A DNA stretch of 64,000 nt, from positions 186,001 to 250,000 of the forward strand of contig JAOZFT010000004.1 in assembly GCA_027492035.1 (NCBI GenBank), in the 5' to 3' direction. This DNA is from Thermoproteota archaeon. Lineage in GTDB: Archaea; Korarchaeota; JAOZGF01; JAOZFZ01. The translations under genes and the position numbers were made by a program. Of this stretch, positions 8,420-17,623 are shown one piece after another. A model generated the notes under the pieces. That model had not been told where the DNA came from and did no database searches. It saw only the letters and a program-made list of their open reading frames with translations. Each line of letters starts with the position of its first letter. Position 1 is the first letter of the stretch.

Positions 8420-9607
8420 TCAATAACCCCCCTTAAGCCTTTCAAGCCCAGAGCCTATATTCTCTGCAACATAAACAACGTCAAGCTCCAAAAATTTAAC
8501 CTTTTTCTTTAACACATCCAAAAGACTGGGCGTTGTTCTGCCCTCATCCCCGTTAACAAATTCCTTAATGTACAGTCCACCCTCACTTAAAATTATTAAC
8601 TCAAGTTCATTATTTGAAATTTTCTTAGCTCTTATGTCGTAAATCTTTTTAAATCTGACCTTATCTGTTCTATGGGAAAGAACTCTAGTCGGTGTTTTTT
8701 GTTTTATTACACAGTTTTTCAGTGTTCCCTCGATTTTTTCAAGGTCTTTACAGGAGACACCTTCCTCAACAGCCACAACGACACGATACACTTTTTTAAG
8801 TTTGGGGGATAAAGCTTTCAAGCGTCGCATTTCATCACGAGAGGAAAAAGTTAGATTCAGAACTTGAATTTTTCCTTTTCCATATTTATTAATTTCCTTT
8901 TCGATCTTGTCTAAATCAACCTTTCTTTTTTTTGGATCAAGCAACTCAACAACAAATGGACGGCCGTTACCTAACATTCTTGCATCAACGTCTTCCCTTC
9001 CTACACCATGAAATTTAGATTTCGAGGCGTTAAAGTGGTTTATCAAAGGGGTCGTTATCAATTCTTCAACTGAAGGAAGACTGGAACTGTTTCGAAAATT
9101 TTTAGTTTGTAAGAGTCCTCTAACTAGTTTAAGGTATCTTCCCTTAATGAAAAGCGGCGCTGCTTTAACTTCCACGTCCCTTTTAATAAAATTGACAGTT
9201 ATGTAAAGATCTGGTTTCCCATGAGTTGATTCTAAATTTGTTTTTTCTCTCAGTAAATTACTAATTTTTAGATTTAAAGCAGTTTTAATACTCATTTTTG
9301 GGTATAAGTTAAACCTTGAAATAAACTCTTCCTCGCGAAAAAGCATTATTTTCGGAATTATTGAGCTGATGTTGAAGCTATTACCTTCATAGTTCTCCAA
9401 TTTGGACATAATCATCTCAATAAACCCAGGAATTTCGGAAAAGTAGTTTAAACAAAAATAACATTCATTAGGTTTAGCATGGAAAGTTTTTAAACATGAA
9501 TAAGAAGGAACATGTTTCTCTAAATACAAAGAAAAACAATTTCGGCAAAGAAAATGCTTTTTCAAGAAATTTTCCATTGAAGGAGAAAGCCTGGCTAAGC
9601 AAGACAT
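8420..9607 (-). CDS. pus10: tRNA pseudouridine synthase Pus10
   Basis: Makes pseudouridine 54/55 in the T-arm of archaeal tRNAs. It is 395 residues. The N-terminal THUMP-type zinc domain has CRNC near residue 21 and a CYFC pair near 49. The catalytic region REDVDARMLGNGRPF (about 200-214) contains the conserved Asp. It is downstream of srp54 (13 nt) and upstream of eL21. All tRNAs in this window carry TTC at 54-56, so they are substrates. One T-loop here is interrupted by an intron (tRNA-Arg TCG), so splicing would have to precede or cope with this modification. Confidence 0.93.
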   Translation of the reverse strand: MSCLARLSPSMENFLKKHFLCRNCFSLYLEKHVPSYSCLKTFHAKPNECYFCLNYFSEIPGFIEMIMSKLENYEGNSFNISSIIPKIMLFREEEFISRFNLYPKMSIKTALNLKISNLLREKTNLESTHGKPDLYITVNFIKRDVEVKAAPLFIKGRYLKLVRGLLQTKNFRNSSSLPSVEELITTPLINHFNASKSKFHGVGREDVDARMLGNGRPFVVELLDPKKRKVDLDKIEKEINKYGKGKIQVLNLTFSSRDEMRRLKALSPKLKKVYRVVVAVEEGVSCKDLEKIEGTLKNCVIKQKTPTRVLSHRTDKVRFKKIYDIRAKKISNNELELIILSEGGLYIKEFVNGDEGRTTPSLLDVLKKKVKFLELDVVYVAENIGSGLERLKGGY

Positions 9608-9620
9608 AAAAAAACACTTT

Positions 9621-10967
9621 TTATAGACTCTGTAGGGGGAGGGAGGTGAAAGGAAGTTTACCCTTTTTCAAAGATTTCTGCTTCATAATTTTCCTGATCA
9701 TCTTTTTCGTCTCCTTGTAATATTTTAGGAGAGTTCTTACATCTTTAGGAGTAGTTCCAGAACCAAAAGCTATTCTTCTAATTCTGGATTTATCAATTAT
9801 GTCTGGATTAATAAGTTCTGCCTTAGTCATTGATTGCATTATAATCTTCCATTTCTCAATATTTGCCTGTATCTGTTTCTCGGTAGATCCTGGAAGAGAA
9901 TACTTAAAGCCTGGCAAATACTCGACTATTTTCTTAAAGGGACCTAACCTATACATAGCATTTATTTGCTCCATTAAATCATAAAGAGTAAACTTGCCCG
10001 AAATAATTCTCTCAATTTTTTCTTTACTAGGTTTCTCTTCCAGTTCCTCTATTTTCCTCAATAAGCCTTTAACGTCACCTAGCCCAAGCAGTCGAGAAAC
10101 AAAACTTTCAGCATTGAATTGTTCAATGTCCGAAACTTTTTCTCCAGTACCTATGAAAGCTATTGTAGCGTTTGTGGCGGCTACGGCTGATATAGCCCCT
10201 CCTCCTTTAGCTGTACCGTCTAATTTTGTTAAAAATATGTACCCGAGATCCGTGTGTTTTTTGAAGGCCTCTGCTTGCTTATAAGCCTGTTGACCAATAG
10301 TTGAATCTACCACGAGCATAGTCTTATCTGGTTTTATTTTTTCAACCATTTCCTGCATTTCAGAAAATAGCTTCTTTTCCTTTCTATGTCGTCCTGCAGT
10401 GTCAATTATAAAAACATTTGATCCTTGTTGTTTAAGCTCTTTAATTCCATTCTTTACTATTTTTAAAGCGTTTTTACTGGATAGATCCCCGTAAAAGTCC
10501 GCTCCCGCTTCTTCACTTAATTGTTTCAATTGTTCAAATGCACCAGGCCTATAAGTGTCAGCACAAATTACACCTGGTTTTCTCCCTCTAGATTTGAAGT
10601 AATACGCCAATTTAGCAGCAGAAGTAGTTTTACCAGAGCCTTGCAAACCTACAAGCAAAATAATTTTGCCATCAAAAGGTTTTCTTTCCTCCTTTTTACC
10701 AAGTAAATCAATAAGCTCTTGATATATTGTGGCGATTGTGTAAACTCTTCTATTCAAGGCTGGAGGTAACTTTCTATTTAAAACTTTATTTTTAACCCTT
10801 TCAGAGAGAGAAAAAACTAAATTGACATCTACATCTGCCTGTATAAGAGCCCTTTGAATATCTTTCAAAGCTTCATTGATTATTCTTTCATTTAGAGTAG
10901 GGTACTTCAAAAGTTTCCTAATGGCTAAGTTGAGTTGCTTACCTAGAGCATCCAGCATCCAAACCAA
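9621..10967 (-). CDS. srp54: Signal recognition particle GTPase SRP54
   Basis: The 448-residue Ffh/SRP54 protein binds SRP RNA and signal peptides and delivers ribosomes to the membrane. The N domain spans about residues 1-95. The G domain has GLQGSGKTTSAAKLA (about 107-121), DTAGRH, and TKLDGTAKGGGA. The M domain covers roughly 300-448. Sec61-beta, part of the receiving translocon, is at 31802. It ends 13 nt before pus10 and begins 9 nt after aIF5A. Confidence 0.97.
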   Translation of the reverse strand: MVWMLDALGKQLNLAIRKLLKYPTLNERIINEALKDIQRALIQADVDVNLVFSLSERVKNKVLNRKLPPALNRRVYTIATIYQELIDLLGKKEERKPFDGKIILLVGLQGSGKTTSAAKLAYYFKSRGRKPGVICADTYRPGAFEQLKQLSEEAGADFYGDLSSKNALKIVKNGIKELKQQGSNVFIIDTAGRHRKEKKLFSEMQEMVEKIKPDKTMLVVDSTIGQQAYKQAEAFKKHTDLGYIFLTKLDGTAKGGGAISAVAATNATIAFIGTGEKVSDIEQFNAESFVSRLLGLGDVKGLLRKIEELEEKPSKEKIERIISGKFTLYDLMEQINAMYRLGPFKKIVEYLPGFKYSLPGSTEKQIQANIEKWKIIMQSMTKAELINPDIIDKSRIRRIAFGSGTTPKDVRTLLKYYKETKKMIRKIMKQKSLKKGKLPFTSLPLQSL

Positions 10968-10975
10968 CTTATAAA

Positions 10976-11374
10976 CTACTTAACCTGCATTATTTTTTGA
11001 TAACCTAAAGAAGACCACACAGTCACTTCTTTGCCTATTTCTACTTGCGACTTTAACTCTTCATTATCTGGAAAAGGAACTTCAAAAACTTCATAAGTTT
11101 CTAAATCCATAACTTGAACAAATTCACCTGGAATCGCTATGACTTGACATGTCCTCTTTTTAATTATGGGAGTGTCTACAATGGCATCTACAGGGCTAAC
11201 TATACTTTTTCTTTTGTTTGTAAAAACACCTATAGCCGTTATGCGTGCTTTGGCGGCTCCATGTTTCCCTGGTTTAGATTTTTCAACCGAGACAACCCTA
11301 TAAGGTTCTGACTCAATTACTATATAGCTTCCCTTCTTTAATTTTCCTACTTCGGTAGGTCTTGTTTCACTCAA
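10976..11374 (-). CDS. eif5a: Translation factor aIF5A
   Basis: A 132-residue aIF5A that promotes peptide bond formation at difficult sequences. The hypusine loop SKPGKHGAAK is intact, with the modified lysine at residue 37. N-terminal SH3-like and C-terminal OB domains have normal length. It is the first gene of the minus-strand run to rsmA and diverges from NAD kinase; the roughly 110-nt gap has AT-rich promoter-like sequence on both sides. Confidence 0.96.
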   Translation of the reverse strand: MSETRPTEVGKLKKGSYIVIESEPYRVVSVEKSKPGKHGAAKARITAIGVFTNKRKSIVSPVDAIVDTPIIKKRTCQVIAIPGEFVQVMDLETYEVFEVPFPDNEELKSQVEIGKEVTVWSSLGYQKIMQVK

Positions 11375-11485
11375 TTTTTTCCCAACCCCTAAAAAATTTA
11401 GTTTTAAAAGAGAGGAAATAGGTGAGGTTATTTAAAAGCCTGAATTTTTATAACCTCTTTTTATTTTTAAAATCTACGTGCTTAA

Positions 11486-12388
11486 ATGATAAAGTGGTTA
11501 AGGTTAAAGGAGATGGAAGACCTGTTTGAGAAAGTTTTCATAGTTTCAAGAGTGGATAAACAAGAAGCTAAACAAGTTTTAACTTTAGCAATTAATCTCC
11601 TAAAAAATAAAACTACAGAATTATATGTAGTAAGTGATGCTGCTGGTTTGGTGGAAAAGCCGGAATTAAGCCGCCCATTAAATGAAGTGAGGAGCATAAA
11701 GCCGAGTTTATTGGTTTCAATCGGAGGCGATGGAACTATCCTATGGCTTCACAACAGAATACAGGAAGAAACTCCCCCAATTCTACCGGTTAAAGTTGGA
11801 ACCTTTGGCTTCCTAAGTGAGATAACCCCTGACCAACTGGGAAGGGCAATAGCTAAAATAGAGAAAAATTCCTTCTACATAGAAAGGAGAGCCAAGCTTA
11901 AGTTAAAAGTAAATAAAATAGAAAAGGATTTCCTCAATGAAGCAACTATAATAACGAAAACTTGTAAATGTTCCAATTTACAAATAAGTATAGAAAAAGA
12001 AAAGCTAATCCAAGGGTTAATGGATGGATGTTTAGTCTCGACACCAACAGGGTCTTTAGCATATAACTTAAGCGCAGGCGGCCCAGTTGTTGATCCAGAA
12101 ACCGAAGTATCAATTGTTACATTATTAAACCCTTGGCCGTTCGCAAGCTTCACCCCGATAAAAAGGATAGTAGTGCCAATGAACAAAAGAATTTCAGTTA
12201 CAAACATAGATAAGAAGGAGGTAGCAGTATTTGCTGACGGTGAGAAAGTGACTGAAATCAAGAAACTTGAAAAAGTGGAAGTGGAGAAATCTCCCAAAAA
12301 AATAAGTTTCGTAAGATTTGACAAAAACTTTTTCTATAAGAGGTTTAGAAATTGGAGGAAGAAAATTCCGAAACGATTTATGTTCTAG
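11486..12388 (+). CDS. nadK: NAD kinase
   Basis: Phosphorylates NAD to NADP. It has the GGDGT motif (SIGGDGTILWLHN, about residues 75-87), the NEA motif (FLNEATI), and the C-terminal TPTGSLAYNLSAGGPVVDP. The family length is usually 250-280; this one, 300 residues, carries a slightly longer N-terminus and a basic tail (RNWRKKIPKRFMF). The last 37 nt overlap nob1, so the two are translationally coupled. Confidence 0.94.
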   Translation: MIKWLRLKEMEDLFEKVFIVSRVDKQEAKQVLTLAINLLKNKTTELYVVSDAAGLVEKPELSRPLNEVRSIKPSLLVSIGGDGTILWLHNRIQEETPPILPVKVGTFGFLSEITPDQLGRAIAKIEKNSFYIERRAKLKLKVNKIEKDFLNEATIITKTCKCSNLQISIEKEKLIQGLMDGCLVSTPTGSLAYNLSAGGPVVDPETEVSIVTLLNPWPFASFTPIKRIVVPMNKRISVTNIDKKEVAVFADGEKVTEIKKLEKVEVEKSPKKISFVRFDKNFFYKRFRNWRKKIPKRFMF

Positions 12389-12891
12389 ACACTTCAGCAT
12401 TAGCTTTCATCAACTCATTAAAAGGATTTAGGAGGGGATACATAGCAGAAGAAACAAAAAAGGAGCTGCGGCACTTCAAAACAAAATTAGTTTTTGAAGC
12501 ACTAATTCATTCTCAAAGGCTTCAAGTGAAGCCTGTGAATAAAAAATTTTTGAAAGAAACAGTTAAAAAAGCAAATGAAACAGGGGAATATTTGAGACTG
12601 TCCAAAACAGACTTGTACACGGTTGCTCTCGCTCACCAAATCAAAAAAGAGGAAGGAAAGAAAGTAATCGTTCTAACAGATGATTACACAATTCAAAACT
12701 TATGCGAACACATGGAAATAGATTGGAAACCTGTAAAGGAGCGAGGAATAAGGAAAGTTGCCAAATGGGAGCTGAAATGTACATCTTGCGGCAAAATATG
12801 GAGAAATACAGAAATAGAAATATGCCCCATCTGTGGAGGTAAATTAAAAAAGAGAATGATCTTCCAAGACAATGGAGAGACAAAAAAATGA
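12352..12891 (+). CDS. nob1: Endoribonuclease Nob1
   Basis: The PIN-domain nuclease that cuts the 3' end of 16S rRNA precursor. The PIN domain begins at YVLDTSALAFI (about residues 10-20) with further acidic residues at VLTDDYT. The C-terminal zinc ribbon has CTSCGKIW and CPICGGKL. The start is TTG at 12352 with GAGGTTTAGAAA in front, inside the end of nadK. The stop overlaps the GPN GTPase start by 4 nt. Length 179, normal for archaeal Nob1. Confidence 0.94.
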   Translation: MEEENSETIYVLDTSALAFINSLKGFRRGYIAEETKKELRHFKTKLVFEALIHSQRLQVKPVNKKFLKETVKKANETGEYLRLSKTDLYTVALAHQIKKEEGKKVIVLTDDYTIQNLCEHMEIDWKPVKERGIRKVAKWELKCTSCGKIWRNTEIEICPICGGKLKKRMIFQDNGETKK

Positions 12892-13625
12892 TTATAACAT
12901 ATGTAATAGGGAGCGCTGGCTCCGGAAAAACCTTGTTCACTTTGGCACTAAAAACTCAGTTAACATACAGTGAAGAAAACATTATTTCAGTAAATTTGGA
13001 CCCGGCAGTTAAAAAAACACCTTACTCACCAGAAGTAGACATAAGAGACTATGTCAACATAGATAACATTGTTTTCGAAGAAGAAGTAGGGCCTAATGCC
13101 GCATTAATGCTGTCCTATGAGAAAGCCACCACAGTCATTGACCAAATAATTAGGGACATAAATTATTACTCCCCTGAAGTAGTGATAATAGACACCCCAG
13201 GCCAGTTAGAATTGTTCATACTTAAAAAAGTAGGTTTAGACGTGATAAACAGTTTAAGAATAGATAAACAACTTGCTTTTTATTTGATAGATTCACATGC
13301 AGCCCTAGATGCAGAGGATCTCATTACTCAACTCTTACTAGCCACTATTTGCCATTTTCGGTTGAAAATGCCCATATATCTAGTGCTTTCAAAAACAGAT
13401 TTGGTTACAGACAAGGAAGTAGATATACTTTGTGAAAGAATAAAAAAACCCAGTGAACTCCTAAAGGAGTTGAACAAAAAACACGAAGTAGGAGACATAG
13501 ATCTACATACAATTAGATATCTTGAAACATACGAAGGCTTCGGGGAAGTCTTACCTACTTCAGCATTAGCAATGAAAGGGTTCGACAATGTGTATTTAGT
13601 TATTGATTCATACAAAAATTTATAA
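12888..13625 (+). CDS. GPN-loop GTPase
   Basis: A 245-residue GPN-family GTPase. P-loop GSAGSGKTLF (about 8-17), the diagnostic GPN motif GPNAALMLSYE (about 69-79) and DTPGQLELF (about 100). Eukaryotic relatives assist RNA polymerase assembly; the archaeal role is not settled. It overlaps nob1 by 4 nt and precedes uL16 by 68 nt. Confidence 0.94.
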   Translation: MIITYVIGSAGSGKTLFTLALKTQLTYSEENIISVNLDPAVKKTPYSPEVDIRDYVNIDNIVFEEEVGPNAALMLSYEKATTVIDQIIRDINYYSPEVVIIDTPGQLELFILKKVGLDVINSLRIDKQLAFYLIDSHAALDAEDLITQLLLATICHFRLKMPIYLVLSKTDLVTDKEVDILCERIKKPSELLKELNKKHEVGDIDLHTIRYLETYEGFGEVLPTSALAMKGFDNVYLVIDSYKNL

Positions 13626-13693
13626 GGAAACTTAAAATGAATTAAGAAATAAGGAAAAGTAACGGTTGAGAAAGACAAAGGAGATGTAAAAGG

Positions 13694-14227
13694 ATGCCAT
13701 TAAGACCAGGTAGGAGTTACAGAAATTATAACGGCCCAGCATTTACCAGACTAGAATATATGAACGTGAAACCTAAATCCAAATTAATGAAGGTCACCAT
13801 GGGAAACCCGAACCGGGACTATGATTACAGAGTAAAATTAGTCGCCAAAGAACAATTACAAATAAGGCATAACGCACTTGAGGCTGCAAGGATGGCTGCA
13901 AACAGGTATTTAACAACAAAAGCAAGCAAGGAATCCTTTTATTTAGTTATGAAAACGATCCCCCACCAGATCCTAAGAGAAAACCCAATACTTAACACAA
14001 CCCATGCTGATAGGTGGCAGGAGGGAATGAGGAAAGCATTTGGGAAAAACATAGGGTTAGCTGCAAGGGTTAAACCCGGTTCAGTAGTGATGGAAGCCAT
14101 GATAAAGGAAGATGCACTGCCAATCGCTAAAGAAGCTCTAAGAAGAGCTGCAAGTAAACTACCTAAAAAATATAAAATAGTAATAGAGAAAATGAATGGA
14201 CAACAGAAAAATGAAAATAAATCTTAA
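13694..14227 (+). CDS. rpl10e: Ribosomal protein uL16 (L10e)
   Basis: A 177-residue large-subunit protein that helps shape the A-site/P-site region. The N-terminus MPLRPGRSYRNYNGPAFTR and the central AARMAANRY and MRKAFGK are characteristic. ATG follows GGAGATGTAAAAGG. Its C-terminus overlaps the dph2 start region by 32 nt, an unusually long overlap. Confidence 0.96.
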   Translation: MPLRPGRSYRNYNGPAFTRLEYMNVKPKSKLMKVTMGNPNRDYDYRVKLVAKEQLQIRHNALEAARMAANRYLTTKASKESFYLVMKTIPHQILRENPILNTTHADRWQEGMRKAFGKNIGLAARVKPGSVVMEAMIKEDALPIAKEALRRAASKLPKKYKIVIEKMNGQQKNENKS

Positions 14228-15185
14228 CATAGACAAAGTGATAGAAACAATAAAAGAAAAGAAATATAAGGTAATTGCTTTAGAGGGACCTGAAGGCTTA
14301 AAACCGAAAATAAAAGATGTTGCAGAAAAAATTGAGGAAGAAACGGGAGCAACAGTAATTACTGTAGGTGAACCTTGCAGAGGTGCCTGTGACTTAAAAA
14401 ATGAAATTCTACCAAAAAATGTAGAAGCTATTTTCCATTTCGGCCACAAAAAGATGTTAAATACCATTAAAAACGTTTACTACCTAGAAGCAACAATAGA
14501 TTGCCCTAATTGGACAAAGAAAATAGAAAGAGAAATCCAGAAACTTGATGAAACAAAAAGGATAGTTGTTGTAACAACTAGCCCTTACGAGGAGTTAGCT
14601 AAAAAGACAGCAAGATACATCTTAAAAAGAGGAATGAAAATACATACCACAGAAAAGGGGCATCCAACCGTGATAAATGTTTTAGGATGTCAAGTAAAGG
14701 AAATAGAAGGAGTTGATAAAGAAACTGACCTTTATTTATTCATTGGAGACGGAGTTTTCCATCCTTTAGGAGTTGCGCTTAACACAACAAAGAAAGTCTA
14801 CCAAATAGGCCCTGAGGCACCTATATTGAGAAACCTCAGCCAATACAGAAACAAAATACTGAAAAAAAGGCTTTTAGTTATAGAAAAGGCGAGAGAAAAA
14901 AAGAAATTTGGAGTGATACTGGGCCTAAAGCCTGGGCAAAGAAAACTAAAAGAAGCCATGCAAATAAAAGAAAAATTAAAGAAGGCAGGTTACAAAGCAG
15001 TAATTATAGCTTTAGATGAAATAAATCCAGAAAAAATAATTAATTTCCCGGACCTAGAAGCAATAGTTAACACAGCTTGTCCCAGAGTTTCAATTGACGA
15101 CCAACAAAACTTCCACGTACCTGTATTGACAACAAAAGAGGCTGAGTATATGTTAAAGCTCATAGGGAGGTATAAACCATTCTAA
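14196..15185 (+). CDS. dph2: Diphthamide synthase, 4Fe-4S radical subunit Dph2
   Basis: Carries out the first step of diphthamide formation on elongation factor 2. The three cysteines that hold the 4Fe-4S cluster are visible in GEPCRGACDL, INVLGCQV and VNTACPRVS. The length of 329 residues is normal. ATG at 14196 lies inside the end of uL16; a second ATG (14211, MKINLNI) is an alternative start that shortens the overlap. The stop codon overlaps the AUU start inferred for the methyltransferase downstream. Confidence 0.94.
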   Translation: MDNRKMKINLNIDKVIETIKEKKYKVIALEGPEGLKPKIKDVAEKIEEETGATVITVGEPCRGACDLKNEILPKNVEAIFHFGHKKMLNTIKNVYYLEATIDCPNWTKKIEREIQKLDETKRIVVVTTSPYEELAKKTARYILKRGMKIHTTEKGHPTVINVLGCQVKEIEGVDKETDLYLFIGDGVFHPLGVALNTTKKVYQIGPEAPILRNLSQYRNKILKKRLLVIEKAREKKKFGVILGLKPGQRKLKEAMQIKEKLKKAGYKAVIIALDEINPEKIINFPDLEAIVNTACPRVSIDDQQNFHVPVLTTKEAEYMLKLIGRYKPF

Positions 15186-15811
15186 GAATTAAACCCCTCA
15201 CCCAAAAAAATTTAGAAATAATATTAGAGAAACTGAAAAAACCTGAGAAATTAAACTACAAATTAGAACAATATGTTACGCCTTCAAAATTAGCAGCGGA
15301 CTTGCTTCATTTTGCTTACATGCAGGGGGACATAGAAGGCAGAAAGGTAATCGATTTAGGTTGCGGAAATGGCATATTAAGTATAGGGGCTTGGTTACTT
15401 GGAGCTAAAACAGTTACAGGCGTAGAAATAGATAATAAATTACTTCAATTAGCTATACAAAACAGTAAAGTATTTAAAGCCCAAATAAAATGGCTGAACT
15501 TAGATATAAGGGAGTTAAAAGGAGAGTATGACACAGTTCTCCAGAATCCCCCATTCGGAACAAAGAAAAGATCAACCGACATTTTATTCCTTAAAAAGGC
15601 TTTACAGTTAGGAAAAGTAGTTTATAGCATTCACAAGTCAGGCAATAGGTTATTTATAAGCAAAAAAGCTAGGGAAAACAGAGGAATTGTAACCCATGTT
15701 CTGCAACGTGAAATACAAATACCATGGTGTTATATCTTCCATATAAAACCAAAATACACAGTGGAAGTGGAAGTCTATCGCATAGTCCGGCAAAATCAAG
15801 TCAAATTATAA
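15179..15811 (+). CDS. METTL5-like RNA N6-adenine methyltransferase, apparent AUU start
   Basis: A Rossmann SAM-dependent methyltransferase with VIDLGCGNGILSIGAWLLGA and the N6-adenine motif NPPF (LQNPPFGTKK). METTL5-type enzymes methylate small-subunit rRNA. The conserved N-terminal block (NLEIILEKLKK...LEQYVTPSKLAADLL) lies upstream of the first ATG/GTG/TTG: the first such codon in frame is TTG 15302, which would delete it. The frame stays open up to ATT 15179, 7 nt after a strong GGGAGGT, with TAA immediately before in the same frame. I therefore place the start at AUU 15179, overlapping the dph2 stop. Confidence 0.85.
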   Translation: MLRIKPLTQKNLEIILEKLKKPEKLNYKLEQYVTPSKLAADLLHFAYMQGDIEGRKVIDLGCGNGILSIGAWLLGAKTVTGVEIDNKLLQLAIQNSKVFKAQIKWLNLDIRELKGEYDTVLQNPPFGTKKRSTDILFLKKALQLGKVVYSIHKSGNRLFISKKARENRGIVTHVLQREIQIPWCYIFHIKPKYTVEVEVYRIVRQNQVKL

Positions 15812-15860
15812 GGCCTAATTAAAAGATTTATGAAGACGATGAAGAAGAGGTGGTAACGCT

Positions 15861-16463
15861 GTGTTAAAAAAGTACCCAAAAACAGGGGAGTTAGTTATAC
15901 CAGGCGAAAAATTAAGCCCATTGGAAGTTTTCATGCCTGGGGAAAACGTGTACGTGGAAGACGGTTTTATTTATGCAGCCAAAATTGGCAATGTATTACA
16001 GGACTTGAAAAAAAGGAAGGTGTGGGTTTACTCCAGAACAGATAAACCTGCTTTACTCAAACCAGGGGAAATAGTACTAGGTCAAGTGACTCAAATAAAA
16101 GATAAATCCCTTACTGTCAAAATATTTGCTAAGTTAAAACCGAAGAAGACGTTGTTCAAAACCCCTTTCACCGGCGAGATTTACATTGCAAATGCAAAAA
16201 GGGAATTTCTTGAAACAATGAGCCAAGCGTTCACGGTAGGAGATATTATCAAATGCAAAGTGTCTAAAGTTACAGGTTACCTAATAGCTCTAGACACTAA
16301 AGATCCTGATTTAGGAATAGTTTACTCTAGATGCACAAAATGTTACATACCGTTAAAAGCAGTAACAATAAAAAGGAAGCAAATACTTCAATGCCCAAAA
16401 TGTAAGATAATATACCCAAACAAGAAAGTAGCTAGAGATTACGGAAAAATAATCTTGCACTGA
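15861..16463 (+). CDS. csl4: Exosome subunit Csl4
   Basis: RNA-binding cap subunit of the archaeal exosome. The N-terminal domain (VIPGEKLSPLEVFMPGENVY) is followed by an S1 domain (about 70-145) and a C-terminal zinc ribbon (CTKC about 155, CPKC about 178). The gene starts with GTG at 15861. It is the first of a csl4-rpoL-nudix-TFS run, consistent with the RNA processing and transcription operon common in archaea. Confidence 0.94.
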   Translation: MLKKYPKTGELVIPGEKLSPLEVFMPGENVYVEDGFIYAAKIGNVLQDLKKRKVWVYSRTDKPALLKPGEIVLGQVTQIKDKSLTVKIFAKLKPKKTLFKTPFTGEIYIANAKREFLETMSQAFTVGDIIKCKVSKVTGYLIALDTKDPDLGIVYSRCTKCYIPLKAVTIKRKQILQCPKCKIIYPNKKVARDYGKIILH

Positions 16464-16478
16464 AAGAAGGCGAAGGAA

Positions 16479-16787
16479 ATGGAAGTAAAAATATTAAACA
16501 AGGAAAAAAACAAATTGAGATTGTTAGTGAAAGGAGAAACTCACACTCTCCTCAATTTAATTGCTGACTATGGGAACAAAGACCCAAAAATAAAGTTCAT
16601 CGGCTACTCAATACCTCATCCATTAAAAACGGAAGCTGAACTAAACCTCCAAACTATAGACGAAGACCCTATCCAAGCGTTAAAAAGACAAGTCTCTAAA
16701 GCAACTATAGATCTAGAGCAACTCCAAAAAGTTTTTAATTCAGTTTTTACAAATAACAAAAGCAAAGAGAAGGGGCCTTCAAAGTGA
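16479..16787 (+). CDS. rpoL: RNA polymerase subunit L (Rpo11)
   Basis: Archaeal Rpb11 counterpart, 102 residues, which dimerises with Rpo3 in polymerase assembly. The segment EKNKLRLLVKGETHTLLNLI and KFIGYSIPHPLKTEAELNL match the family. It overlaps the Nudix gene by 4 nt. Confidence 0.96.
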   Translation: MEVKILNKEKNKLRLLVKGETHTLLNLIADYGNKDPKIKFIGYSIPHPLKTEAELNLQTIDEDPIQALKRQVSKATIDLEQLQKVFNSVFTNNKSKEKGPSK

Positions 16788-17176
16788 GACACCCAAGAAT
16801 AGCAGTAGATGCAGTAATAATTAACAAGAAAGGAGAGATACTGTTAATAAAAAGGAAAAATGAACCTTATAAAGGCTACTGGGCACTGCCTGGAGGATTT
16901 GTGGAATACGGCGAAAAAGTAGAAGAAGCGTTGAAAAGAGAGATAAAGGAAGAGACAGGCCTAAAAGCAAAGAAAATAGAACTTGTAGGAGTGTATTCCG
17001 ACCCTAAAAGAGACCCAAGGGGACATGTAATAAGTATCGCATATTTAGTGGAAGAAACTGAAGGAAAACCGAAACCAGCTACAGACGCTCAAGACCTAAA
17101 TTTCTTTTCAAAACTGCCGGAAAAAATAGCTTTTGACCATAGAAAAATACTTAAAGACACAATTAGAAAAATTTAA
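16784..17176 (+). CDS. Nudix hydrolase (ADP-ribose pyrophosphatase type)
   Basis: Hydrolyses a nucleoside diphosphate linked to another moiety. The complete Nudix box GFVEYGEKVEEALKREIKEE is at about residues 38-57, with TGL after it. The N-terminus RHPRIAVDAVIINKKGEILL and 130-residue size resemble archaeal ADP-ribose pyrophosphatases; substrate not proven. It begins inside the end of rpoL. Confidence 0.9.
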   Translation: MRHPRIAVDAVIINKKGEILLIKRKNEPYKGYWALPGGFVEYGEKVEEALKREIKEETGLKAKKIELVGVYSDPKRDPRGHVISIAYLVEETEGKPKPATDAQDLNFFSKLPEKIAFDHRKILKDTIRKI

Positions 17177-17235
17177 AAGCCACAAAATTCACCAATAGAG
17201 ACCTTAACAAACAAGTAGGAAAAGGGGGGAACTGA

Positions 17236-17556
17236 ATGTTTTGCCCTATTTGTGGAAACCTTTTAATAGCAAAAAGAAAGAACGGAAAAAAAGTTTATAT
17301 CTGTTCACAAGGCCACATAATAGAGAAACTTAACGCAAAAAATTCAGCAACAATTTACCAAGCTAAAGAAGCAGAAAAAAAGGGAACAGTTATAATTGAA
17401 GAAGAGCTTATTGCACAGCCAAAAATAGAAATAGAATGTCCAAGATGCGGAAATAAGGAAGCTTATTGGACATTAGAACAAACAAGGTCAGCTGATGAAG
17501 GAGAGACAAGAATATTTACCTGTACGCGATGCCACTATACTTGGAGGGAATATTAA
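17236..17556 (+). CDS. tfs: Transcript cleavage factor TFS
   Basis: A 106-residue TFIIS/Rpb9-like protein that rescues backtracked RNA polymerase. N-terminal ribbon CPICGNLL with CSQGH, and C-terminal ribbon CPRCGNKEAYW...CTRCHYTW. The acidic hairpin RSADEGET carries the DE pair needed to stimulate cleavage, so this is an active TFS rather than a TFS-like inhibitor. GGGGGGAACTGA precedes the ATG. Confidence 0.95.
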   Translation: MFCPICGNLLIAKRKNGKKVYICSQGHIIEKLNAKNSATIYQAKEAEKKGTVIIEEELIAQPKIEIECPRCGNKEAYWTLEQTRSADEGETRIFTCTRCHYTWREY

Positions 17557-17623
17557 AAAATTGTTAATATAATTTAACTTTCCCTATTGTTTTAAAGAAT
17601 AAAGATAATTTGTAAAAAAGCCT

